This document shows positions 34,850-47,731 of a stretch of DNA of 64,000 nucleotides, piece by piece; positions within the stretch are counted from its first letter, which is position 1; each line of letters opens with the position of its first letter. The stretch spans positions 21,794,623 through 21,858,622 of the forward strand of contig OX243817.1 in the NCBI GenBank assembly GCA_945859605.1, read 5' to 3'. This stretch comes from Lumbricus rubellus (Eukaryota; Annelida; Clitellata; Crassiclitellata; Lumbricidae). The notes below the pieces were generated by a model that was not told the origin of the DNA, ran no database searches, and saw nothing but the letters and a program-made list of their open reading frames with translations. Both the position numbers and the translations under genes were made by a program.

Positions 34850-36380
34850 GCAATGCTTCGGAGAAAAGAAAGCGATTAATAATGACGATGAAGATGATCA
34901 TTATTATTATTATTATTGCCTCTAGGTATTATCATAGAAGTAGGCCTATTATCAGGGACTTGACTATTATCTATTGCATGTTATTAGTATTGTTTTCCCC
35001 GAGATAAACATGATCCCTCAGAGACTTCAACATTATCTCTAAAAGCAAATATATTATGTCTGCAGTGAACCCTATTAGCCCTGCATGGTCTAAGTTGTTA
35101 GAAGTCCCCACCACCCATAAAGGTCACACCGTTGAAGCGCTGAATCGTCAGCGAGTGGCGCTGACGTTGTTATTATTATTATTGTAAAGGAGTTGTTATT
35201 ATTACAATTGCTTTGACTATTTCTTCATACGAAAACTGTTTCACATTGTTTGCATTTATGACTTTGGCATTATTTCCTGTACACGTAAACAATTATACAG
35301 GCAAACTCGGAAATGTACCAATAGCAACGTTATTGTATTTTCACATTGGAAGCAATGGCAAACATGCAACGCAATAGGCCTAAATGGAACGTGCAGAAAT
35401 CGCAATTGTAGACAGAATAGAAGCAAAGAACCGATCCGAACAAAAGAGGGTGGACGATATCACACAATAGAGAAAACGATCAGGGTTAAACAATGCAGGA
35501 TAAATTGCAATTGCAGAAACAGCAAATAATGAATGCCAGGGATTAAAAGCAGAAGCCGACGGAGAAGTGAAACACACACAGAGGCCGCCGAGATGTGCGA
35601 CGGCTGATCGAACTGCAGACATGCTATGCTGGCTCAGACACAATTGCTTGATCTACGTAGGCGTATAATACATGTATATGAATGAGATGGAACAGATAGG
35701 CAAACGCAGGAATTAAAGAAGCGCACGATAAAATGCATTAAGAAAATAATGAAAGCTTTGCAAATAACAGAAACTAATATTATCAGAGAAAGAGAAGAAC
35801 GAGGAAAGCAGCGACACTCTCGTGTTCAAAACAAGCTGAAAACATGGTCTGAAGTTGAAATGAAAAGATTATTATTATATATTAATAAGCCATTGAAGAA
35901 GCAGGATTGAAATCCAACAGATCAGAGACGATGATGAAGATCAGACAACTTTCACGTAGAAATTCAAGGACTATACAGATTAGAGTTTGAATGATTACCT
36001 ACAATACAATTTCTTATTCATAACACGCTTTAACAAGACAAGTCTTGCACAAAAGCGTGCGGCCTATGATGTTGACAGTCGCTGCGGCAAGCAAAGTGAA
36101 CTGAAAGTGAAAACTCAGCCAAAAAATAACACGAGTCACAACTTTCACAAGCGAATGAACTCCGATGAAGACGTAAGAGTGCAGTCGAATAGTTTCTCGT
36201 ATGATGTTAAGTTGAGTTTAGGATCGAAATGTTATTTATTACTAGTCACTAGTGTAGACCGGAATGACACAAAAGAATAGACATCAAAGAAGGGTTAGCT
36301 ACATTATTCTAATGGTTTGGACCAGTGGCCTAGTTGATTGCGAAGCACAGCAACGTTCAGTGTCCACTGATCGAGTGCAG
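34850..36380. other. Intergenic region, no gene seen
   Basis: Low-complexity ATT runs near 34900 and 35170, otherwise unique. Short open frames at 35380-35643 and 35987-36280 show no family similarity, signal peptide or splice support. Confidence 0.4.
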
Positions 36381-36386
36381 TATCTA

Positions 36387-36443
36387 CAGGGGGTTGGCCA
36401 AAAAGTTAACCCCTACGTAGGGATTACTATTTTTGGCCCACCC
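36387..36443. mobile_element. 57-bp TA-flanked palindromic nano-element
   Basis: CAGGGGGTTGGCCAAAAAG at the left and TTTTTGGCCCACCC at the right are near-inverted repeats, bounded by TA on each side. The ends resemble those of the 328-bp element at 48466. Probably a minimal Tc1/mariner-type MITE. Confidence 0.5.
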
Positions 36444-37099
36444 TATAGTTCAGTGAGGTTGAACACTGAGCAATCAGTGAGCATGGATGGGGAGGGATTA
36501 GTGGACAGGGCGAACGTCCGGTTATAGATTCAGTTCATCGTGAACAACAGTGGGAGATTTTAGTCGTTGAGGAGTATGGGTTGGGGTGGGGTGGAGTCCA
36601 ATCCATATGTCGTTGAAAAACATCAATTTCTTCTGCGATCTGACTTAAAACAGAGATTCCGGTCTAATTGCATATCGCTTAGAGTGCCGCTATCGATCTG
36701 AGGCAGCAGCGCGTTCAACGAACTTCTGAAGACAAAGAAAGTAAACTGTCAACAAGCTACCTGGCAATCGAATTGACTATCGATAAAAGAAAGTAGGTCC
36801 AGAGGTAGCAAAACACTTTTCAAGTTTTTGTCGCAGTGAGCATGGCAGGGCCGGTGTCACGATAATAAAATGTACCCCAATATAAAGTACCCCCCCCCCA
36901 AAAAAAAACCTACCAAAGTCTCCTCTTTATGAAACTCTGTCTTTGATGATATTTTATTATACAAAAGTGTATATATTTTCGTATTAAACAAATTAACAAC
37001 GTAAACTAACCGTTTAACCTGCTCATCTATAAATTTCTTGTAACTTAGCCCCATTCACGGTGAATGGTGAGACTTTATTTTGTCGACGGATGAAATATT

Positions 37100-37206
37100 C
37101 TATCTTCCGAAGACTTTATTTCAGAATATGGTCTCCGGGGCCAGTTTGTTCTGGAACAGATTCGTTGGGAGGGGGATCTGTTTTAAAATAAAGTCTTCGG
37201 ATAGAC
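37100..37206. repeat. Short inverted repeat
   Basis: TCCGAAGACTTTATTT (about 37107) and its inverse AAATAAAGTCTTCGGA (about 37187) lie about 65 bp apart. Could be a small MITE; no target duplication was recognised. Confidence 0.5.
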
Positions 37207-37425
37207 GTTTAGGGGAGAGACCCTGTCACGCGACATCGGCCATAGGCATAGGTAAAGCAGACAGTTGTCTGGGGCGCCACTATCTGGGGCGCCATTTCCC
37301 CAAATATTTGTTAAAGTTTTCTCCTTTTTATGCTTGGTAATTTCTCCCATTCTACTTACAATTTTGACTTGATTCAGAACTTGCTAATGGAGCAAATACC
37401 CCAAAATTGTTTATTTCATTGCGCA

Positions 37426-38460
37426 GGGGCCTCCATTTAGTCGCCTCCTACGACATGCATGGAGGATGCAGCGGTCCTATTCTTCTTCCCGAAACCGCAG
37501 GGGCCTCCGTTTAGTCGCCTCTTACGACATGCATGGAGGATGCAGCGGTCCTATTCTTCTTCCCGAAACCGCAGGGGCCTCCGTTTAGTCGCCTCTTACG
37601 ACATGCATGGAGGATGCAGCGGTCCTATTCTTCTTCCCGAAACCGCAGGGGCCTCCGTTTAGTCGCCTCTTACGACATGCATGGAGGATGCAGCGGTCCT
37701 ATTCTTCTTCCCGAAACCGCAGGGGCCTCCGTTTAGTCGCCTCTTACGACATGCATGGAGGATGCAGCGGTCCTTTCTTCTTCCCGAAACCGCAGGGGCC
37801 TCCGTTTAGTCGCCTCTTACGACATGCATGGAGGATGCAGCGGTCCTATTCTTCTTCCCGAAACCGCAGGGGCCTCCGTTTAGTCGCCTCTTACGACATG
37901 CATGGAGGATGCAGCGGTCCTATTCTTCTTCCCGAAACCGCAGGGGCCTCCATTTAGTCGCCTCTTACGACATGCAAGGAGGATGCAGCGGTCCTATTCT
38001 TCTTCCCGAAACCGCAGGGGCCTCCATTTAGTCGCCTTTTACGACATGCAAGGAGGATGCAGCGATCCTATTCTTCTTCCCGAAACCGCAGGGGCCTCCA
38101 TTTAGTCGCCTTTTACGACATGCAAGGAGGATGCAGCGGTCCTATTCTTCTTCCCGAAACCGCAGGGGCCTCCATTTAGTCGTCTCTTACGATATGCAAG
38201 GAGGATGCAGTGGTCCTATTCTTCTTCCCGAAACCGCAGGGGCCTCCATTTAGTCGCCTCTTACGACATGCATTGAAGATGCAGCGGTCCTATTCTTCTT
38301 CCCGAAACCGCAGGGGCCTCCGTTTAGTCGCCTCTTACGACATGCATGGAGGATGCAGCGGTCCTATTCTTCTTCCCGAAACCGCAGGGGCCTCCATTTA
38401 GTCGCCTCTTACGACATGCAAGGATGATGCAGCGGTCCTATTCTTCCCCGAAACCGCAGG
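37426..38460. repeat. 74-bp minisatellite, about 14 copies
   Basis: Tandem units start AGGGGCCTCCGTTTAGTCGC, continue with CTCTTACGACATGCATGG and AGGATGCAGCGGTCC, and end CCCGAAACCGC. Units are highly similar; left-hand copies share GGCCTCCGTTTAG and right-hand copies GGCCTCCATTTAG with ATGCAAGG. Because 74 is not a multiple of three and all three frames of the unit are open, long spurious frames arise; these are not genes. Confidence 0.95.
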
Positions 38461-40390
38461 AGCGTAGCTTATAGCATTCGATCACCTTAAGTGTATTTTG
38501 ACGCAACCAAATTAGGGTTTGGTTGAATATCATTGGCTGGAACTACAGCATACATGTAGAATCTTTGGTGCCGCATTGTCCGAATGAGCAACGTAAGAGT
38601 AAAGTCTGGTATATCAGTCATCTTAATATCCAAAAACTTGATTGCACACGGATATTATATGTTTTTGCCGATGATAATGCACACACATTCTGGGTATTTT
38701 GTGCTGCGATCCCCCCGTTAATGGAAAGTAAGCAAACATTTCTACCGTCATGTCATGTAAATTCCAGACATTCTCATATTGACGTCGTTATGGTTACTCA
38801 AACGACGTCATGATCACTTTGACATGTAATGTAGTTAAGTATTAAATTACGTCACAGTTGCTACTCCAAACTGGCTGCATGTCGGTTTTTAGGTTGGGTA
38901 TCATTAGATAATAAGGTAGCACTAATTAATACTTAATCGAATCGCATCGTATCTAATCATTTATAAACCATCTTTCTCAGCATCGACTGTACAGAGGATT
39001 ACAGATGCGCTTTTTCCACAGAAGCCTGCACGAGGAAAAAAGAAGCGTTTCAAGAAAAGGACAGGATGCGTTAACGATTATTCAGACAAGAGCGTAGCCA
39101 TAATTATGCCAAGTAGAGTAGTAGATGAACCTGTCACAGCAACTTCCAGGCGTTGAGCCGATGCAGATAATTTTCATAGACTACTATTATACGAGGGATA
39201 CACACTACTCAGGTCCAAACGGTCTGTATAGGCTACAGCGCGAGGTTTCAGAAGAGGTTGAGGAGAGAGGCGCTTACGCATAAAGTCAGAGAGTTATCTA
39301 GATGTTAGGCCAAGTTGGGTTTTGAAGACCAACAGGACGAATAGTTTCATATTGAATACGTGAGTTGATCGGAAGCCAGTGTAACACGTCCATACGTGGA
39401 AATGTTGGAATCAAGAAAGGAGTTCTATGAGCAGCGGCGTTTGAGATTGATAGTATAGTAGGAGAGATGCAAGTTTGGGAGACTCATGGAGTCATGGGTA
39501 GCCGGTAGCATTGTTGGCTCCCTGTGGCGGAGGATGGATGCAGTTTAACGTCGTGCCCAGGGCATGACGTCGTGCTCAGGACATGATTGTAGATTATCGA
39601 GAAGGGTGCGGCCAAGTTAACGAGGAAAAACTGCTTCCCGAAAGTATTTTCAGATGATCAAATAGTTATTAGAGTTGGGAAATCTGCATGTTGGCGTAAT
39701 CTGATCAAACAAATAAGGTGTTGCTGTCTTCTGGTCTTCTGCAAATGGGTGAGTGACAGAGGAACTAACCTACACACTCTTCACTCTGAAAAGTTTTTTG
39801 ATCGCATAGAGCACAAGAATGTTTGCTCCTTAATATTTATGGGCACGAGTGTCTGGATCTAAAACAATGGTATAAGACTTTAAGTTGTGTGTTTGAAAAC
39901 AACGACTCGCCATGCAAATGTGTTTGGTCTTATGTCACAAAGCTGTAGGCTATTAATTTTGATCATCACGGTATCAGTTGTTTTCTAACTCTATTAATAG
40001 TAAGTCTACACTACATAAGCTGCCGAATACAAAGAACCTATAGAATATTCAAAGCGCCTACAGGGACAAGCACATCTCCTTGTGACCTAGAATTTTCAAG
40101 TAAATTGATAGTGGCCCGCAACAAAGAAGCGTTTGTGCATTTTCGGCTATCCGATTTAAATGACAAGTTGATATAGCGCAGAAAATATATGTTAATCAGT
40201 CACGTGTTCTTTTTCAATATGGACTTGAAGAGCATCGAATACAAAGAATGTTTGTAGTTGCACAAAATTAATAAGAAACTCTTCCTTTCAGCAACTCTGT
40301 CTCTCTGTCTGCGTCTCTCTGTTTCTGTGTCTCTGTCTCTCTATGTTTCTGTGTCACTGTCTGTGTCTCTGTCTTAATATTCTCTCTATT
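38461..40390. other. Intergenic region, no gene seen
   Basis: Mostly unique sequence between the minisatellite and a CT-rich microsatellite. The block 39240-39560 looks like a degraded LINE 3' end (TGTCAGAGAG, GAAGCCAGTG and similar) but no protein motif was recognised. Confidence 0.35.
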
Positions 40391-40398
40391 TCTCGCTC

Positions 40399-40492
<94 letters not shown>

Positions 40493-40560
40493 CCTCTCTC
40501 TCTCTCTCCCTCTCTCTCTCCCTCTCCCTCTCTCTCTCTCTCTCACTCTCTCTCTCTGCG
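40399..40560. repeat. (CT)n microsatellite
   Basis: Long CT dinucleotide array with some CCCT interruptions, flanked on both sides (40297-40390 and 40560-40635) by looser TCTCTGT repeats. Confidence 0.95.
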
Positions 40561-40772
40561 TCTCTCTGTTTTTGTGTCTCTGTATGTGTCTCTGTCTCAA
40601 TGTCTCTCTGTTTCTCGCTCCTTTCTTCTCTCTCCCTTCCATCGGATTCTTATTCTTTATATATAGGCTATTTCTGAGCTTGAAGCGGCACTCATGAATA
40701 ACCTGATGGCAACGCTTAACGTTTAGGGCTAAATATCATTTAATACAGTTAGCGCTATTCTTTCCTCTGAAA

Positions 40773-42321
40773 ATGTGGAGGAGGTCTCTCATTGTAGCTG
40801 AGATTCTTCTTTTACGTGGAATCTATCTGCAGTCGCCAATTGGTAAGACGGAATGTTTCACTCATCACGTAACCGATGTAGAAAATTAATGCGAAGAATG
40901 AAAGACCTCAGCTGACCAGTAGCCTAGGTCTCTCGTAACAATACTCGGTCCATCTGGTTAGACTGTTAGATAACGAACCCCAACAATTCCAGAAGCAAGA
41001 TCTTGTTCTGGTTTCTTAAAAATATCCGCTCTTCTCGTTCTCGTCAAATGTGCGAGATTTAATTAATATTGTACTTGATTGCAATTGTTATGTGATATGG
41101 GACTTTCAGAATTGCTTTTGTTGTTTTTGTTGCGTTATATTTTAAATCGTCCAAACAGTTGGTGGATTCACTAAAAGTGATATAGCCTAACGTTTGTTCT
41201 GTTAGAGATTTCTTTGGTAAAATTCGGTCCGTTTTCATAAATATCAGTTGCCTTTGAGCCTGTTGAATTGGATTTTGACATGCTTAGTCTACTTCTGGCC
41301 AAGATATTGGCGCAATAAACCGTGTTTTGTTTGGACCAGGACCACCTTGTAGATATAGGCTACTATCCAAATGATTTACTAGGTTTATTTGTTTATATGA
41401 GCTGTCTTGAATGGTGTAGGCTATTCGTTCACTGGAGGAAGCATTGACGAACGTTGTGTGCATTCTGCAGTTGATCTGAATTTGATTGCGACTCTTCAGG
41501 ATGCGCCACTTTGTAACATAACAGGAGTGGCTAGATTCAAAGGCCACATCTACGTTTTGTGTGGATGGCATCACGATTATATCTACAACGTTATTAAGAC
41601 GATTCGTGTTTACGAAGATGGGAATCAATTCGACCTCCTGTGGCTGATCGTGGTAGAAGAAATTGAAAACCCTTTCCACGTTATTCCAGACGAGAACTCA
41701 GATATCCTGTACGTATATGACAAGATGAAAAACTGCATCTGGAAGATATCTTTAGGTGACTGTATAGCTGTGAGATGGCTGTGCGATGCAGGAGGATTCA
41801 TACACCAGCAAATGGTTACGGATGGTCGTCTTTTGCTGGCCAATTGGGACGAGACATGCGATCGTCTGGATGTTTACGGATCAGATGCTGTGCTCATCGA
41901 GAGTGTTCCGCTGCCTTGCGACACACAATTCTCGTCGAGTGTCATTCAGAAATCCAACACAGAATTCATCATAGCTCACCATATTCTGTCGGATGGAGGA
42001 GAAGAGGATTTGTGCGTGATAAGTCATCTGACGAGGTATGGACAGCGGATTCGTCGATTCAACCCTAAGGACGAAGCAAAGGATTTGCGATGGCCTTGTC
42101 TTTTGACGCTCGATTCGGACAAACGTCGGCTGTTTGTGATGGATTATTACAACCACGTTATCGTTCTGTTTGACTCCGATTCTCTGAGTTGGATTCAAGT
42201 TATTCTGAGGAAAGAAAACGACTATTTGCCCTGGGGATATATATACGACGAAATGAGTCAACAGTTGCTTATGTCAGAGCACAAAACGCTGTACGTTTAC
42301 GAAATTGTAGACAGAAAATGA
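40773..42321 (+). CDS. Two-exon beta-propeller-like (NHL-type) protein
   Basis: Exon 1 (40773-40842) starts MWRRSLIVAEILLL, a weak signal-peptide-like leader, and ends ATTG before a gtaaga donor, phase 1. Exon 2 starts at 41420 (after GTAG) or 41438 (after GGAG), both in phase 1, and runs about 300 codons to a TGA at 42319-42321. It has repeated blocks of the kind seen in NHL or six-bladed propellers: ARFKGHIYVLCG, NPFHVIPDENSDILYVYD, and near the end TLDSDKRRLFVMDYYNHVIVLFD. No catalytic motif is recognised. It is the only gene on the plus strand and has no sequence link to the lectin family around it. Function unknown; propellers usually bind ligands or proteins. Alternative: a single-exon frame from the ATG at 41407 without the leader. 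Confidence 0.72.
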
Positions 42322-42519
42322 AATCTTTTAAGTGATGCATTTTTTAATAGGAAATAATCACTTGGTATGTGCAAATTGTGCATTGAATCCCATTAAAATA
42401 GGGCCCACCAAAGATTATGAATCAGCAATCCAGAAGCTTTCCATTAACCTCTTTTTTGAATCAACAATTATAGACGAGTGTCAGTGACTTGTGAAATATT
42501 ATAGTCTAATATGCGACAC

Positions 42520-42905
42520 ACCAATTCTTCGCGACACACCAGCGACACACCACTTTTACGCGACACACCTCCTGTAGCTTCGCGACACACTAGTGAAACA
42601 CAGTGAAAGGAAATAGTTCGACTTTGTCATATTTTAGATTGCATTTTAAGATAAAAAGACATTGTTCACGCAATTTATTTTTTAATCAGCAATCAACACA
42701 ACGTTATTAGTAAACACTAAGTAGGCTAACATTAATTTAGAATGACGAAATTGTAAGTACAACTCTGCCGAAAGGCCAGGAAACAAAGGACGACTGTAGA
42801 CAGTTACGCTACGACGCAATGAATTCGCTGTTGAGATTAATTTTTTAGCCATTTAAGCTATTATATTCGTTTAATTGATAAAAAAATGATAGACACACCG
42901 CTCTC
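42520..42905. repeat. CGACACACC-unit array with AT-rich repeat core
   Basis: Five or so GCGACACACC units (42525-42600) are followed by a core (42615-42715) similar to 30310-30420 and a single inverted-context AGACACACCGC near 42893. Looks like a degraded foldback-type element with one well-kept arm. Confidence 0.5.
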
Positions 42906-43194
42906 AGGTACAAAAAGCAGTGAATCAGATGGAATAGGAACCTAAGATTGTCTGTGTTCGTATCTATTGAATTTTATCCCAGTATGAGTGTTGAAAATTA
43001 CATAAATAATTTTTAAAAATGATTTCCTGGACAGTTCATTGACTGTTCGATATTGCTCTACGGCTCTGACATGCCATACCTTGCCATTTAGCTTTACTGC
43101 TGAAGCATGGAGTCACTGATAAAGCCATACTTTAGGCTATTTAATAGTCAATCTGTTAGTGCAGAAATGACTGGAGCCGCTGCATGCTTACTGA

Positions 43195-46138
43195 CTACAC
43201 TGCCCTGATCATCATTCGACTGGTCTTAAGTTGAATCGACGCAGCCGCTCCAACATCAGGCAAACTGAACCAGTTGAAATCTAGAGTGCCGTACACGCAA
43301 TTAAGACACGCGTAGGAACACTGGTTCATCCAAAAACCACTGGGATACATAACAGCGCAATTCCCACTAGAGGCCAGGTCATTGTCCTTGTCTGGAGTGG
43401 AGAATTTCATTCCGTTCTGAAAGAAGATTCCAGATTTGTTCATGTTGTTGAGAGCATCGCCTGCATCTCCCACGTAACCAGCCACGTTCAGTGCGTAGCG
43501 AAGTGACTCTGATGTTATGAAGAATGAATCATATTCAGCTGAAAACCATTTTCCATGATCCATGGATTGTAACTCGATGCGTAGACGGTAATGGGCGTTG
43601 ATTGTTAGTTGGTACATCTTTTCAAGGCCTAGCCAGAAGTTCTTGTTGATGTCTCCGAAGCCTACTTTGTAAACTGGCCATAGCTGATTGAAGGATTGAC
43701 TGCCGTCTACCCTCTGCTGGATGACGATCCAGTTGTTGATGGACATCAGTAGAGAAGCTGGGCTGAAGTTCGGAATTGTGACGTTCACCGTGACGAACAT
43801 CACGAGAAAGTTACCTGTCACAAATAAAAACGCGACTAATACAAATATAATAATTATTATTGCCAAGCAATAATTAACATACATGGGCGTGCTCTCAGCA
43901 GAGGTGCAGGGCAAAAATTAATCTATTTATGTATTTCAGAGATGAGTCTGGGTTACGTTTGTAGGCTATACAGTTTTCAAAGTGCTGCCAATTGCTGCAC
44001 AGCCACCATTTCTCTGAACATTGCTGGGTTCGATTTTTTTAATCGCAGCTTCCTGTATTAAGGAAGAAGTTCAAGTTTTTAGTCTAATATGATATCCGAT
44101 TAGAAATAATTATTATTATTCTAAAGCGTAGGAGACGTTGACAAAATCACAATTCGCCAATACAAATCGAATTCAGAATAGACTTTATCGTCAATTTCAG
44201 GTGTTTACTTAATCAGCAAAATGTCTAACATAAATTAGATGAAGAACATGATTTTTTAATCTCATAACTGCATTTCCTAGAACCGCAAGATATTTCGTTG
44301 GTTCCTCATAACTCATAAGAGTGTCTTAAGTAATGTAAAGTAAATCACCTGATAGTTGTCTTCTGCAGTGTGCTACGGTTCGATTCGCAACGAGACAGGC
44401 GTTGCATCCATCACCTGATAGGTTCGCAGCACATTCGTTGTACAGACGACCGCCATAAGTGAACGGCAACGAGCAGTTCTCCGCAGGAATTCCTGTACAT
44501 AACATTAGCAATAGCAATAAATCACGAAGTTTTGTATATCATATCATCTCATATAATATCAAATCCATGGGCGGAGACTTAGGGGACAGGGGACGGTCCC
44601 CCTCAATGAATGTGTTTGGGGGCGGCCCATGTGTTTGTCCTCCCCCTCAATTGTTGAGTGTTATGACTAAAAAAGGGTCATCAACTTTTTTACTGGAAAA
44701 ATTAGTCTATTTTCTAGAAATTTCGACAGGATAACTAAACAAAGGTCATCAGAAATTTTGGTCGCCAAAAGTGGAAAATTTCGTCGGCGACTCAGCCATT
44801 CGTCAGCCCAAAATCTCGCGTCCCTCCTTCGGCGCCACTCGTTCGTCTCCCCCCACCCACCACCACCAAGTCTCCGCCCAAGTCTCCGCCCAAGTCTCGG
44901 CCCAAGTCTCCACCCATGATCACATCATGCCATATACATGTATCATAGAAAGTATCATTTTATACACTAGATTATATCATATCACATCAGGTCATATTAT
45001 AGCAATTATTTGTTTATTTGAAGAAAAACAAATCTTAGTGATGGCACACCGGAAACCGTATACCCAGCTAGACCCACATGTAAGCCACATGTCCAAGTAG
45101 AAATTGGCGTAGGGAACTGAAATGCCGTTCGAGACGAGAAGCCAAAATGGCGTCCTTGGCCACAGGTGGCTATTATATTACTCTATTGAATTGGGTGTTG
45201 AACAGTAGAATACTGCCACATATATGGTATATGGACGTAGGTCCTACTTGAAAACCCAGACCGGCCTTCATGGACTTCCCAACGGCGAGGTTTGTTTTAA
45301 TGTGTAGGTCTTAAAGCATGACATTGCAGTTACCTTTTAACAACAATGTTACTTTATAGAAAGGTGATTTACAGAAAAATTAAAGACTCACCTATGTCGG
45401 GTTGGTCGATCTGTGCCTGAAATGTCAAATAGGCTGTTATGAGAAAGAGAATTAAACCGTAAAACAACGAGATCAAACATCTGGAGTGTCGATCAAAGAT
45501 TGTATTACCAATGGTTCTTTACGAGTAGGCCTAAGTGCTTTTTGAGTTCTTTTTAATCTATCTTTTCCTAATACGAAAGCTTCAAAAATAATGCCTCAAA
45601 ACCTGTCGTTTGAATCTAAGAAATAAAGCAGGATAACTTGTTTCTCTGTGTAACTAAGCAATTGTTATTTCTGCATATCTTTTAAAAACATTTAATGCAT
45701 ATAAACATTTTAGCTGCTAAACAATAATTTTTCTGCATAGGTTTGTAAGTAAAAAGATTCTGGTTTTGAACACCGTTTGCCAAAGAAAGATAGGTCAACC
45801 ATCATCACGATGGTTGGAAAATAAATCATAACCTGATGATGGATGCATGATGGAGAGGGTCCATAACACTTGGGTCGATGGAAGAAGACATCGCATGTTC
45901 TGTTCACATTGTTGTAGTTGAAGTTCTCACAGTACACGGATCGCAGGCATTCTAACGCACAGTCAAGGACCGAGTTCAAGGACAGCGATTCGGAAGGTGC
46001 GTCAAGAGCACAGAGCTGTGGTCCAGAAGGAGCTTCCACCATCTTGAACTCACGCACGTGTATTAGCCTGGTAGAAGAAATGCTGACCAGTCCAAAGGTA
46101 AAACAGAGTACTACGAAAAACATCACATGAACCACCAT
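43195..46138 (-). CDS. Gene D: secreted PAN-FN2-like-FReD protein
   Basis: Exons: 45833-46138 (102 codons; leader MVVHVMFFVVLCFTFGLV, PAN with CALECLRSVYCENFNYN and CDVFF), 45392-45416 (25-nt microexon, AQIDQPDI, gtgagt donor), 44349-44492 (144 nt, [16 protein letters not shown], gtgatt donor) and 43195-43814 (620-nt FReD, TAG stop). About 364 residues. The FReD has [46 protein letters not shown]. It is clearly diverged from A-C and closer to E and F. The intron between microexon and cysteine exon holds a hAT MITE. Likely secreted lectin; all family cysteines are present. Confidence 0.9.
44566..44918. mobile_element. hAT-type MITE (353 bp) in gene D intron 2
   Basis: The ends CATGGGCGGAGACTTAGGG and CCCAAGTCTCCACCCATG are flanked by ATCAAATC (44558-44565) and ATCACATC (44919-44926), one mismatch in eight. 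The right end carries a short tandem array of CAAGTCTCCGCC. A related partial copy starts near 50742. Confidence 0.75.
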
Positions 46139-47414
46139 TTTCGCAGCTTATACCCAAAACAAAACGTAATGCAAGCTTACAGTAACAGTCAGCGTCAGAC
46201 CATCTGATGCGGCAAATCTGTTAAATATAGCTTTCGAGTAACCTTTGATCTACTTACGTAAATATTGTGCAACAAAAAACTTAGCATTTAGACCATACGA
46301 ATCAATGAACCTGTAAAATTGCCATCAATGTGTTCATTACTTGCGCAAGCTTCTACTTCGCTTGGATGGATGGCCTAAAAGCGATATCAAAGTGCCTTGT
46401 CTTTGTTTTGTCTCATGAGAAAGCAACGTTTCATAATGCAAAGTAAAGAGAAATATTGGATGCTTTGCTTGTTTTGGGAATTTGAGATGACACCTATTGA
46501 TCTTATGCTTGGCAAAGTGTTGTTCACGGCTAAGTGTGTGCCTTCGAGTAATCTATTCCTTGAAAGTAATGTTAAGCGCTTTCACGTTAGATTCTACAAC
46601 CTTGTCGCCGTGTTCGACATTAAGCAATTTAGCATAAAGCCTTTAACAAATTCTACACAATAATTGTGTGTCCCTAAACAGGGTAACAATATCGCCGCTG
46701 GCACTCAATCATGTTCGACATAACATAGGCCTACTAACTACATTTCATCGGAGACAGGCTACATTTACTGGTGTCTGGACAATTCGGAGACGGACAATAT
46801 CGGAGCGGACAAATCGGAACGGACAATTCGTAGCGGACAATTTGTAGCGGACAATTCAGAGCGGACAATTCGGAGGGGACAATTAAGAGCGGACAAAAGG
46901 ACAGCAATACATTTTTGCTAAAATGGAAATTGTATTGTTGATTATAATATTTGCTCAAACAGACTTTTTGATGAAAATAATTTTTTTTCAGCAGAGGCTG
47001 TATTCGTGGAAGAAATTATTGTGCCTAAATAGAAGTTGGATTGATGGAAACTATTCTTACCTCATAGCAATTACAACTGTATGGAAAGATGATTAGCCTA
47101 TTATAATCTTTCTTGGGGTCGGTGAATAAGCTCGTCCCCCTGACATGGCTGTTGTGGGCGCGGAGAAATTCTCGGAGATTTACATTGCATTAGTATAGGC
47201 CTAAGCATGGTGTAAGAAGGGTTTACACCATGGGCCTAAGTAAGATTCGTTAATAAGTAAAATACAGAAAGCGTGTCAGTTTACAGGCTGACAATAATAT
47301 TATGTGCAATGTAGATAAGGGTTTTGAGACCTAGAATTTTGTGGATTCACGTTACAAATTTGCTAAAGAGATGGTTGAGCTCGATAAGTATACATGTACG
47401 CCTAATAGCCTACT
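46139..47414. other. 5' flank of gene D and orphan repeat, no gene seen
   Basis: Mostly unique AT-rich sequence that should contain the promoter of gene D; it also holds the GGACAATTCGGAGC array at 46780-46905. No exon-like frame with similarity was found. Confidence 0.4.
46780..46905. repeat. Tandem array of CGGACAATTCGGAG units
   Basis: About eight degenerate 15-17 bp units. The style matches foldback arms elsewhere in the window but no inverted partner was found within reach, so it is recorded as an orphan arm or minisatellite. Confidence 0.7.
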
Positions 47415-47731
47415 CAGTGGCGGATACAGAAATTTTTCAGGGAGGAGCCAAGATTCATGACTTGGGTCCGGAAAATTTTTGCTGATCCTGGGCAGAAAAA
47501 ATCTGATGATTCTTTTTTTAGTCGTCCGGTCGAAAAGTCTGAAAAGATACCCTAAAAAACGTAGGCCTATGCCCTTTTTGTTGAAATCGAATGGGGGCCA
47601 CGATACAGAAAAATCATAGGCTACCTTAAAAAAATTGATGCCCTTCTTTTGTTGAAACCGAATGGGGGCCACGATACATGGGCATTTCTAAATGGGAGGC
47701 ATGGCCGGATTGGCCCCTGGATCCACCCCTG
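47415..47731. mobile_element. hAT-type MITE (317 bp)
   Basis: The ends CAGTGGCGGATACAG and CTGGATCCACCCCTG are flanked by AGCCTACT (47407-47414) and AGTATACT (47732-47739), two mismatches in eight. The interior has two copies of GAATGGGGGCCACGATACA. An older, degraded hAT element. Confidence 0.6.

Noticed and set aside
37459..38401. Series of open frames of 63-116 codons starting MEDAAVLFFFPKPQG
   Set aside because: They are the 74-bp minisatellite read through its three open frames; there is no non-repetitive coding sequence at either end.
37426..38460. CRISPR-like array
   Set aside because: Units are contiguous without unique spacers, and the window is clearly animal DNA.
41284..41679. 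Minus-strand frame overlapping the propeller gene
   Set aside because: Antisense shadow of exon 2 of the plus-strand gene without independent features.
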